In this document: positions 18,079 through 24,913 of the stretch, piece by piece
How positions within the stretch are numbered: position 1 is the first letter of the stretch
Layout: each line of letters opens with the position of its first letter
Source: Streptomyces filamentosus
Lineage (GTDB): Bacteria > Actinomycetota > Actinomycetes > Streptomycetales > Streptomycetaceae
Direction: 5' to 3'
Length of the DNA stretch: 64,000 nt
NCBI RefSeq assembly: GCF_014654895.1
Contig: NZ_BNBE01000001.1
Location: forward strand, 1,860,001-1,924,000
The notes under the pieces: model-generated
Told to the model about the DNA's origin: nothing
Seen by the model: the letters and a program-made list of their open reading frames with translations, nothing else
Databases searched by the model: none
Made by a program: the position numbers and the translations under genes

Positions 18079-19671
18079 TCACTCCCACTCGATGGTGCCC
18101 GGGGGCTTGCTGGTGACGTCGAGGACGACGCGGTTGACGTCGGCGACCTCGTTGGTGATGCGGGTCGAGATCTTGGCGAGGACCTCGTAGGGCAGGCGCG
18201 ACCAGTCGGCCGTCATGGCGTCCTCGGAGGAGACCGGGCGCAGGACGATCGGGTGGCCGTAGGTGCGGCCGTCGCCCTGGACGCCGACGGAGCGGACGTC
18301 GGCGAGGAGGACGACCGGGCACTGCCAGATCTCGCGGTCGAGACCGGCGGCGGTCAGCTCCTCGCGGGCGATGGCGTCGGCCTCGCGCAGCAGGTCCAGG
18401 CGCTCCTTGGTGACCTCGCCGACGATGCGGATGCCGAGTCCGGGGCCGGGGAAGGGCTGGCGCTGGACGATCTCCTCGGGCAGGCCGAGCTCCTGGCCGA
18501 CCATGCGGACCTCGTCCTTGAAGAGCTGCCGCAGCGGCTCGACGAGCTCGAACTCGATGTCGTCGGGGAGGCCGCCCACGTTGTGGTGGGACTTGATGTT
18601 GGCGGTGCCGGTGCCGCCGCCGGACTCGACGATGTCCGGGTAGAGGGTGCCCTGGACGAGGAACGCGACCTCGGGGCCCTCCTCCTGGAGGATCTCCAGC
18701 TGCGCCTGCTCGAAGACGCGGATGAACTCGCGGCCGATGATCTTGCGCTTGGTCTCCGGGTCGGAGACGCCGGCGAGGGCGTCGAGGAAGCGCTTCTCCG
18801 CGTCGACGACGACCAGGCGGGCGCCGGTCGCGGCGACGAAGTCCTTCTCGACCTGCTGGGTCTCGCCCTTGCGCATCAGGCCGTGGTCGACGTAGACGCA
18901 GGTGAGCTGGTCGCCGATGGCCTTCTGGACGAGGGCCGCGGCCACGGCGGAGTCGACGCCGCCGGAGAGGCCGCAGATGGCGCGCTTGTCGCCGACCTGG
19001 GCGCGGATGGCCGCGACCTGCTCCTCGATCACGTTGCCCGTGGTCCAGCTGGGCTCGATGCCGGCGCCGCGGTAGAGGAAGTGCTCCAGGATCTGCTGGC
19101 CGTGCGTGGAGTGCAGCACCTCGGGGTGGTACTGGACGCCGTAGAGCTTCTTCTCGTCGTTCTCGAAGGCGGCGACCGGGACCACGTCGGTGGAGGCGGT
19201 GACGGCGAAGCCCTCGGGGGCGGCGGAGCAGGCGTCGCCGTGCGACATCCACACGGACTGCTCGACCGGGGTGCCCTCGAAGAGGGTGGAACCGGCCTTG
19301 GTGACGTGCAGCGGGGTGCGGCCGTACTCGCGGGCGCCGTTGTCGTCGACGGTGCCGCCCAGGGTCTGGGCCATCAGCTGGAAGCCGTAGCACATGCCGA
19401 AGACGGGGACGCCGGCCTCGAAGAGCGCGCGGTCGAGGCGCGGGGCGCCCTCGGCGTACACGGACGAGGGACCGCCGGAGAGGATGATCGCCTTCGGGTT
19501 CCTGGCCAGCATCTCGGCCACCGGCATGGTGGACGGGACGATCTCGCTGTAGACCCGCGCCTCACGGACGCGGCGGGCGATGAGCTGGGCGTACTGGGCG
19601 CCGAAGTCGACAACGAGGACTACGTCCGGGTTGGAGACGTCGGGCGCGGCAGCGGGAGTCGCTGATGACAC
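18079..19671 (-). CDS. guaA: GMP synthase (glutamine-hydrolysing)
   Basis: A 530-residue, full-length enzyme that aminates XMP to GMP. The class I glutamine amidotransferase domain (about 15-210) has the nucleophile elbow GMCYGFQLM and the catalytic His/Glu in YHPEVLHS. The ATP-pyrophosphatase P-loop is [14 protein letters not shown] (about 237-250). The C-terminal dimerisation domain ends in KPPGTIEWE. The start is GTG 19669-19671, with GGAAGG upstream. Together with guaB and guaB3 further along, it makes the GMP branch of purine synthesis a theme of this chromosome segment. Confidence 0.95.
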   Translation of the reverse strand: MSSATPAAAPDVSNPDVVLVVDFGAQYAQLIARRVREARVYSEIVPSTMPVAEMLARNPKAIILSGGPSSVYAEGAPRLDRALFEAGVPVFGMCYGFQLMAQTLGGTVDDNGAREYGRTPLHVTKAGSTLFEGTPVEQSVWMSHGDACSAAPEGFAVTASTDVVPVAAFENDEKKLYGVQYHPEVLHSTHGQQILEHFLYRGAGIEPSWTTGNVIEEQVAAIRAQVGDKRAICGLSGGVDSAVAAALVQKAIGDQLTCVYVDHGLMRKGETQQVEKDFVAATGARLVVVDAEKRFLDALAGVSDPETKRKIIGREFIRVFEQAQLEILQEEGPEVAFLVQGTLYPDIVESGGGTGTANIKSHHNVGGLPDDIEFELVEPLRQLFKDEVRMVGQELGLPEEIVQRQPFPGPGLGIRIVGEVTKERLDLLREADAIAREELTAAGLDREIWQCPVVLLADVRSVGVQGDGRTYGHPIVLRPVSSEDAMTADWSRLPYEVLAKISTRITNEVADVNRVVLDVTSKPPGTIEWE

Positions 19672-19802
19672 TACGGCGGCCTTCCGGCGGTAGGGGGTTC
19701 CCCCGAAGGGGGGCTATTTGTCGATTCTACCGGCGTCGGCCGAACGCTTTTCGTCTCACCATCCGAACCGGGGTGGCCTTCGTCTCACCATCCGGGCCCG
19801 AT

Positions 19803-19834
19803 TTGCCCCCGGCGGGAGCGCGGGGTCCATACTG
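19803..19834 (+). promoter_or_regulatory. candidate promoter of the chorismate mutase leader transcript
   Basis: TTGCCC (19803-19808) and CATACT (19828-19833) with a 19-bp spacer. The -10-like hexamer ends 7 nt before the leader ATG at 19841, implying a leaderless or nearly leaderless transcript. Confidence 0.35.
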
Positions 19835-19840
19835 GGCGCC

Positions 19841-19912
19841 ATGCGCGAGCACTCGACCTTCCTCTTTACCTATGGCAACCGGCCCACCGGCTGCCATGGT
19901 CGTGCTGCTTGA
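19841..19912 (+). CDS. putative attenuator leader peptide (23 aa)
   Basis: A 23-codon open frame: MREHSTFLFTYG then NRPTGCHGRAA and stop. The aromatic run uses TTC CTC TTT ACC TAT; TTT and TAT are rare codons in this genome. The ORF lies 105 bp upstream of chorismate mutase and is followed by a hairpin GGCAACCGG...CCGGCTGCC (overlapping codons 12-18) and a strong intrinsic terminator at 19937-19963. This is the arrangement of ribosome-stalling attenuators. Phe (and perhaps Tyr) shortage would stall the ribosome and allow read-through into the mutase, consistent with the pathway. The role is inferred. Confidence 0.55.
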   Translation: MREHSTFLFTYGNRPTGCHGRAA

Positions 19913-19936
19913 GCAACTGACAAGCGACTTCCCAGG

Positions 19937-19963
19937 CGCCCCGGGCCGACAAGGCCCGGGGCG
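19937..19963 (+). terminator. attenuator terminator upstream of chorismate mutase
   Basis: Perfect 11-bp arms CGCCCCGGGCC (19937-19947) and GGCCCGGGGCG (19953-19963) around GACAA, followed by TCCTGCTTTC. It lies between the leader ORF and the chorismate mutase gene. Confidence 0.65.
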
Positions 19964-20017
19964 TCCTGCTTTCCCGGGCCGTGTCGGTCCGGGGCCTCCA
20001 CACCACCAGGAGCCCCC

Positions 20018-20308
20018 GTGACGACCAAGACCCCCACCGAGCAGACCGGCGCCCGCACCGACGAGGCGGCCTCGCTGATCGGCGACGCCCGGACGCGGAT
20101 CGACGCGCTCGACGACCGGATCATCGGCCTCATCCAGGAGCGGATGGCGGTCTCGGCGGTGATCCAGGAGGCCCGGATCTCCTCCGGCGGCCGGCGGGTG
20201 AACCTGGCCCGCGAGATGGAGGTGCTGGAGCACTACCGGAACGCGCTGGGCAAGCCGGGCACGGCCCTGGCCATGACGATGCTGGAGCTGTGCCGCGGCC
20301 GCGTCTGA
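20018..20308 (+). CDS. chorismate mutase (AroQ class, monofunctional)
   Basis: A 96-residue, all-helical AroQ-fold protein that converts chorismate to prephenate, the branch point to Phe and Tyr. Visible features include RTRIDALDDRIIGLIQERM (helix 1 with the active-site Arg), the Lys/Arg-bearing segment around RRVNLAREMEVLEHYR and a C-terminal helix. The start ATG 20018 (MTTKTPTEQ) has AGGAGCCCCC upstream. It lacks a signal peptide or a fused dehydratase/dehydrogenase. Actinobacterial AroQ enzymes of this size are often activated by DAHP synthase (family knowledge). The upstream leader suggests aromatic-amino-acid attenuation. Confidence 0.85.
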   Translation: MTTKTPTEQTGARTDEAASLIGDARTRIDALDDRIIGLIQERMAVSAVIQEARISSGGRRVNLAREMEVLEHYRNALGKPGTALAMTMLELCRGRV

Positions 20309-20538
20309 CCCGCCGGGCGGCGGGACCGCCGATGCGGGGGCGGACCCAGCGGGCGGCGGGACGATCACCCGGTGCGGCCCACCGACCGGCGGGGGCGGGC
20401 GCGCCCGGGTGGGTGCCCGCACCCGCGTTCGGGGCCGGTCTCACCCGTACGGCGCGTGACCGGGCCCCGCCGGGCTTCGTTGAGCGGGGTGTCCGTGCCA
20501 GCCAGGGGCGGGCCCGCAGAAAAACCACGCGTGGCTTC

Positions 20539-20586
20539 GCTGGAGCGTGTGACGCACTTCCGTGCGTCGTGGGACCTCGCTCCAGC
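20539..20586. repeat. nested inverted repeat
   Basis: Outer arms GCTGGAGCG (20539-20547) / CGCTCCAGC (20578-20586) enclose inner arms GACGCAC (20551-20557) / GTGCGTC (20562-20568) with a TTCC loop. A 10-bp palindrome CCACGCGTGG lies just upstream at 20525-20534. Confidence 0.8.
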
Positions 20587-20590
20587 GCAC

Positions 20591-20624
20591 GTGACCGGAC
20601 GGCAGGGGACAGCAGTCCGGTCAC
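20591..20624. repeat. inverted repeat GTGACCGGAC / GTCCGGTCAC
   Basis: Perfect 10-bp arms with a 14-bp spacer, directly after the nested dyad. Confidence 0.8.
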
Positions 20625-20639
20625 CCGGAAAGAGCGGTC

Positions 20640-20661
20640 GGCCCCGGGGACGCCCGGGGCC
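20640..20661. repeat. GC hairpin
   Basis: GGCCCCGGG (20640-20648), loop GACG, CCCGGGGCC (20653-20661). It could act as a terminator for chorismate mutase, though it lies over 300 bp beyond the stop codon. Confidence 0.6.
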
Positions 20662-20871
20662 GTCCGCGATCGGCTCTCACCGGCCGCGGATCGCGCGGTC
20701 CGGCACCCCCACCCCCGTCCGCACCGTCCCCTCCGACTTCCCCTCCCCGACGCGGCGCACCCCCCGGCGCCGCTCCGCTCGGCACCGCCGCTGCCCTGAC
20801 ACCGGTGCCGACGCCAGGGCCCGTGCCGCGACCGGAATCGCGGCACGGGCCCTCCCCATACCCCACCGCCC

Positions 20872-20891
20872 CATGTGACGCGCGTCACATG
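20872..20891. promoter_or_regulatory. perfect 20-bp palindrome of CRP type
   Basis: CATGTGACGCGCGTCACATG is fully self-complementary and contains TGTGA-N6-TCACA, the classical CRP/FNR-family operator. Streptomyces Crp recognises a GTG-N8-CAC-like core. No annotated start codon is next to it. Confidence 0.6.
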
Positions 20892-21001
20892 AAGATCCGG
20901 GGCAACGCCTACAACCAAAGGCGGGGCCCGGCGGTCATCTATGCAGCAACACCGAAAAGCCGAAAGGGCGCTGCACTCGGAGGGGGGTGCAGCGCCCTTT
21001 C
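20892..21001 (+). ncRNA. candidate small RNA between CRP-type site and terminator
   Basis: The 70 bp between the CRP-type palindrome and the terminator at 20962-21001 has no credible ORF and a less GC-rich composition (CAACGCCTACAACCAAAGG, TCATCTATGCAGCAACACCG). A regulated promoter next to an intrinsic terminator with no gene in between suggests a short untranslated transcript. This is inference; the boundaries are guesses. Confidence 0.2.
20962..21001. terminator. strong terminator downstream of the GMC oxidoreductase
   Basis: Perfect 15-bp arms GAAAGGGCGCTGCAC (20962-20976) and GTGCAGCGCCCTTTC (20987-21001), 10-nt loop. On the minus strand it is followed by a U-rich GGCTTTTCGG, so it fits termination of the GMC gene; on the plus strand it is followed by TG only. 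Confidence 0.75.
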
Positions 21002-21076
21002 TGTGCGTCCGGATCCCCTGCGGCCGTACGCCCGGATCCCGTGGACCCGTGCGCCCGTTCCCGCGGGTCCGGTCCG

Positions 21077-22900
21077 CTACGGCTTCTTCTTCGGCGGGAC
21101 CGCCGGGATGCCGAGGAAGGGCAGCCGGAGGGCGCCGAACGCCCCGGCCGGGACCGCCGGGGACTTCGGCTCGACCGCCGTCAGCCGCTCGTACGCCTCC
21201 CCCTGCCGGGGGCGCGGGTCCTCCTCGCCCTTGTTCGGCCAGAAGGACATCGCCCGCTCCGCCTGGGCGGTGATCGTCAGGGACGGGTTCACGCCCAGGT
21301 TGGCGGAGACCGCCGAGCCGTCCACGACCGAGATGCCGGGGTGGCCGTAGAGGCGGTGGTACGGGTCGATGACGCCGGACTCCGCGTCCGCGCCGATCGG
21401 GCAGCCGCCGAGGAAGTGCGCGGTCAGCGGGGTTCCCATCAGCTCGCCGATGTTCGACCCGGCGAAGCCGTTGATCTCCTCGGAGAGCAGGGTGGCGGCC
21501 CGGGTCGCCGCCTCGATCTGCGTCGGGTTCGGCGCCCCGTGCCCCTGGCGGGCGGTGAGCAGGCCCTTCCCGAGGCCGCCGGGCTTGCGGTAGGTGGTCA
21601 GCGAGTTGTCGAGGGACTGCATGACCAGGCCGATGATGGTCTTCTCGGACCAGCGCCGGTTGGAGAGCGAGCGGAGCGCGAGGAGCGGGTGCCGGGCCAT
21701 GTTGAGGGCCCAGTTGCGCACCCGGTGGGCGCCGTAGGGCACCTGGAGGACGGTGAGGCCGCCCATCGAGTTGGAGCCCTTGCCGTAGCGGACCGGCTCG
21801 ATGTGGGTGTTCTCGTCGGGGTGGACGGACGAGGTGATGGCGACGCCGCGGGTGAAGTCGGCCCTGTCCTTGCCGTGCTTGCGCCGGTAGCGGCGGTCGG
21901 TGGTCTGGGCGCCGACCAGGCCCTCGGAGTTGGTGCGGGTCAGCTCGCCGAGCCGGGCGGAGATCCGGGGCAGCAGCCCGGTGTCCTTCATCCGGTGGAG
22001 CAGGGTCTGGGTGCCGTACGTGCCGGCGGCGACGACCACCCGGCGGGCGGTGAAGGTGCGGCCCCGGCCCTTCTTCCGGTCGTCGGTGGGCAGGGTCTTG
22101 ACCGCGAAGCCGCCGCGCGAGTCCTCGGTGAGGGCGACGACGGAGGTCATCGGGTGGACGACCGCGCCCGCCTTCTCCGCGAGGTAGAGGTAGTTCTCGT
22201 TGAGGGTGTTCTTGGCGCCGTGGCGGCAGCCGGTCATGCACTCGCCGCACTCGGTGCACGCCTTGCGGGAGGGGCCCGCGCCGCCGAAGAACGGGTCGGC
22301 GACCTCGCCGCCCGGCTTCGCCCTGGCCGTCCCGACCCCGTCCTCGCCGACGGCGTCCCGGCCGTCCCCGAAGAAGACGCCGACCGGCGCCATGTGGAAG
22401 GTGTCGCCGATGCCCATGGCCTGGGCGGCGGCCTTCAGGTGCACGTCGGAGGGGGTCATCGTCGGGTTCAGCCGGACGCCCAGCATCCGCTTCGCCTGGT
22501 CGTAGTACGGGGCGAGCTCGGCCCGCCAGTCGGTGATGTCCTTCCACTGCGGGTCGTCGAAGAACGGCGCCAGCGGCTCGTACAGCGTGTTCGCGTAGTT
22601 GAGGGAGCCGCCGCCGACGCCCGCGCCGGCGAGGACCATCACGTTGCCGAGCAGGTGGATGCGCTGGATGCCGTACAGGCCGAGCGTCGGGGCCCACAGG
22701 AAGTTCTTCAGGTCCCAGGAGTTCTTCGGCAGGGTCTCCCGGGTGAAGCGGCGGCCGGCCTCCAGGACGCCGACCCGGTAGCCCTTCTCGGTGAGGCGGA
22801 GGGCGGTGACCGAACCGCCGAAGCCGGAGCCGACCACGAGGACGTCGTAGTCGTACGCGTCGTCCTCGTCCTGATTTCGGGCAGGGGGTACCGCGGTCAT
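21077..22900 (-). CDS. GMC-family FAD oxidoreductase (cholesterol-oxidase-like)
   Basis: A 607-residue flavoprotein. The Rossmann motif VVGSGFGGSVTALRL is near residues 22-36 and GAGVGGGSLNYANTLY near 92-107. A Cys-rich segment CTECGECMTGCRHGAKNT (about 212) is characteristic of the actinobacterial 'ChoD-like' subgroup (M. tuberculosis ChoD, Rv3409c). The C-terminal FAD-binding region contains HPGISVVDGSAV and NPSLTITAQAERAM. There is no Tat or Sec signal, so a cytoplasmic enzyme is likely. Annotation as cholesterol oxidase is not justified by sequence; the true substrate is unknown. It lies 67 bp downstream of the aldehyde dehydrogenase start region's gene on the same strand, possibly co-transcribed. 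Confidence 0.85.
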   Translation of the reverse strand: MTAVPPARNQDEDDAYDYDVLVVGSGFGGSVTALRLTEKGYRVGVLEAGRRFTRETLPKNSWDLKNFLWAPTLGLYGIQRIHLLGNVMVLAGAGVGGGSLNYANTLYEPLAPFFDDPQWKDITDWRAELAPYYDQAKRMLGVRLNPTMTPSDVHLKAAAQAMGIGDTFHMAPVGVFFGDGRDAVGEDGVGTARAKPGGEVADPFFGGAGPSRKACTECGECMTGCRHGAKNTLNENYLYLAEKAGAVVHPMTSVVALTEDSRGGFAVKTLPTDDRKKGRGRTFTARRVVVAAGTYGTQTLLHRMKDTGLLPRISARLGELTRTNSEGLVGAQTTDRRYRRKHGKDRADFTRGVAITSSVHPDENTHIEPVRYGKGSNSMGGLTVLQVPYGAHRVRNWALNMARHPLLALRSLSNRRWSEKTIIGLVMQSLDNSLTTYRKPGGLGKGLLTARQGHGAPNPTQIEAATRAATLLSEEINGFAGSNIGELMGTPLTAHFLGGCPIGADAESGVIDPYHRLYGHPGISVVDGSAVSANLGVNPSLTITAQAERAMSFWPNKGEEDPRPRQGEAYERLTAVEPKSPAVPAGAFGALRLPFLGIPAVPPKKKP

Positions 22901-22967
22901 GGCTCTCCTCGCAGAACCTCGTAAGGAAACTCGTAAGGGAACAGGGGCGGGGCGTGCGGGCGGCGCG

Positions 22968-24635
22968 TCAGCCCAGGCGGAGGACCTTCAGCGCCTTCAG
23001 GGACAGGCTCATCACGGCCGCGTACTTCTCGTCGTCCATCCCGAAGGACGGCGCGAGCGGCATCAGGCGCTGCTGGGCGACGGTCTGGGCCTCGGTGTAC
23101 TTGAGGATGCCCTCGGAGCCGTGGCGGCGGCCGAGGCCGGAGTCCTTCATGCCGCCCATCGGGGCGCGGACGCTGCCGTACGCGGGCGCGTACCCCTCGT
23201 TGATGTTGACGGTGCCGGTGCGCAGCCGGGCGGCGACGGCGTGGCCGCGGCGCGCGTCGGTGGTCCAGACGGAGGAGTTGAGGCCGTACGGGGTGGCGTT
23301 GGCGCGGGCGACGACCTCGTCCTCGTCGGTGAAGCGGTAGACGGAGACGACCGGGCCGAAGGTCTCCTCGGCGCAGACGGTCATCGGGGCCTCGACGCCG
23401 TCGAGGATGGTCGGCTCGTAGAAGAGCGGGCCGATGTCGGGGCGGGCGACGCCGCCGGCGACCAGCCTGGCGCCCTTGGCGACGGCCTCCTCGACGTGCT
23501 TGGTGACGGTCTCCAGCTGGCGCTCGCCGACGAGGGAGCCCATGTCGGCGCCGTACGCGAGGGAGTTGCCGAGCCGCATGGCCTTGGTGCGGGCGGCGAA
23601 GCGCTCCAGGAAGGCGTCGGCGACCGACTCGTGCACGTAGAGGCGCTCGATGGAGATGCAGAGCTGTCCGGCGGAGGAGAAGCAGGCGCGGACGGCGCCG
23701 GCCGCCGCCTTCTCGATGTCGGCGTCCTCCAGGACCAGCATGGCGTTCTTGCCGCCGAGCTCCAGGCTGACGCCGACCAGACGGGCGGCGGCGCCCTGGG
23801 CGACCTCGCGGCCGGTGCGGGTGGAGCCGGTGAAGGAGACGTAGTCGGCGTGGCGGACGACCTCGGGGCCGACGACCGGGCCCTCGCCGAGCACGACCTG
23901 GAACACCTCGGCGGGCAGTCCGGCCTCGATAAGCAGGTCACGGGCCCAGAGCGCGGTGAGCGCGGTCTCGGTGTCGGGCTTCATGACGAGGGCGTTGCCC
24001 GCCACGAAGGCCGGCAGGGCGTCGCCGACGGAGAGTTCGAGGGGGTAGTTCCAGGGGGCGATCTGGCCAACGACCCCGCGCGGCTGGCGCAGCTCGGTGA
24101 CCTTGGTGAGGGTCGGGACGACGCCGGTGTGCCGCTTGGGACGGAGGTACGAGGACGCCTTGCGGCCGTAGTGACGGGCGGCGACGGCGACCGCGAGGAC
24201 CTCCTCGTGGGCGTGCAGCCGGGCCTTGCCGGTCTCCAGCTGGATGAGGTCGAGGACCTCGGACTGGCGGGCGAGGACCAGGTCGTGGAAGCGGAGCAGC
24301 ACGGCGGCGCGGGCCCGGACGGGGGTGGCGGCCCAGGCGGCCTGGGCGGCGCGGGCGCGGTCGAAGGCCTCGGCGACGTCCTCGGGCGTGGCCTCCGGCA
24401 GGTCCGCCAGCTTCGCCCCGGTGAAGGGGGTGTGGTTGGCGGTGCGGCCCGAGCCGATGACGCCCCGGGTGAGCCGGGCGACCAGGTCGGGGGTCACGAC
24501 GCCGGCGGCGGTCCGGGCGCCCACCGGGGCGGGGGCGACCGGGTTGGTCGCGCCGGCCGGGGCGGCGGGGCGGGCCGCCGGCGCGGCGTCGGCGGTGGGA
24601 ACCGTGAGGGCGGCGGGGGCCTGCGAGTCCGTCAT
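22968..24635 (-). CDS. gabD2: NAD(P)+ aldehyde dehydrogenase, succinate-semialdehyde type
   Basis: A 555-residue aldehyde dehydrogenase. ELGGKNAMLV carries the general base Glu (about 291) and SAGQLCISIERL the catalytic Cys (about 323). FTGSTRTGREVA and EETFGPVVSVYRF are cofactor-side motifs. The SAGQLCISIER signature and overall pattern match actinobacterial GabD2, which oxidises succinic semialdehyde to succinate. The first about 45 residues are an Ala/Pro-rich extension. It lies upstream of the GMC oxidoreductase with a 67-bp gap and may form an operon with it. Substrate assignment is by family resemblance only. Confidence 0.7.
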   Translation of the reverse strand: MTDSQAPAALTVPTADAAPAARPAAPAGATNPVAPAPVGARTAAGVVTPDLVARLTRGVIGSGRTANHTPFTGAKLADLPEATPEDVAEAFDRARAAQAAWAATPVRARAAVLLRFHDLVLARQSEVLDLIQLETGKARLHAHEEVLAVAVAARHYGRKASSYLRPKRHTGVVPTLTKVTELRQPRGVVGQIAPWNYPLELSVGDALPAFVAGNALVMKPDTETALTALWARDLLIEAGLPAEVFQVVLGEGPVVGPEVVRHADYVSFTGSTRTGREVAQGAAARLVGVSLELGGKNAMLVLEDADIEKAAAGAVRACFSSAGQLCISIERLYVHESVADAFLERFAARTKAMRLGNSLAYGADMGSLVGERQLETVTKHVEEAVAKGARLVAGGVARPDIGPLFYEPTILDGVEAPMTVCAEETFGPVVSVYRFTDEDEVVARANATPYGLNSSVWTTDARRGHAVAARLRTGTVNINEGYAPAYGSVRAPMGGMKDSGLGRRHGSEGILKYTEAQTVAQQRLMPLAPSFGMDDEKYAAVMSLSLKALKVLRLG

Positions 24636-24709
24636 GACGCCGAGCGTAGGCGTCGTTCCGGTCTTTGGGTACCCGCCGGTAACGCGTTTTCACCCCCCGC
24701 ACACATCGC

Positions 24710-24750
24710 GCCAGCGATCACTGGCACATAAGACCTGATCAGGGGCTTAT
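24710..24750. promoter_or_regulatory. two adjacent dyads upstream of the aldehyde dehydrogenase
   Basis: GCCAGCGATCACTGGC (24710-24725, near-perfect dyad) is followed by ATAAGACCTGATCAGGGGCT extending to TTAT (24728-24750). The second contains the 10-bp palindrome CCTGATCAGG (24734-24743). Both share a central TGATC/GATCA. They lie 75-115 bp upstream of the dehydrogenase start and may be operators. Confidence 0.4.
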
Positions 24751-24913
24751 ACGTCGCGGAGGGCCGTCACGGAGATTTTTCCCGGAGCCGCCGGAGCGTA
24801 TGCCGGGGCGGGTGCCGGGGCGCGCGCCTGCCCACGAGCCGGGTACGGGCGGGGGCGCGCCGGCCCACGGGCGGGGTACGGGCCGGGGCACCGCGCCGGG
24901 TCACGGGCCGGGG

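Larger units (their letters stand above)
20309..21076. other. 768-bp intergenic region rich in inverted repeats
   Basis: No convincing gene. Open frames here are short, Arg/Pro-rich and without family resemblance. From left to right it holds a nested dyad (20539-20586), a 10-bp-arm inverted repeat (20591-20624), a 9-bp-arm hairpin (20640-20661), a 20-bp palindrome (20872-20891) and a 15-bp-arm terminator (20962-21001). Confidence 0.7.

Noticed and set aside
20372..20878. Open frame of 168 codons in the interval after chorismate mutase
   Set aside because: Translation is Arg/Pro/Ser-rich with no domain, and it runs through several inverted repeats and ends at the CRP-type palindrome.
20962..21001. 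6C RNA, suggested by a C-run in the minus-strand loop
   Set aside because: Only one C-rich hairpin is present; the second hairpin of the 6C motif was not seen, and it fits a terminator better.
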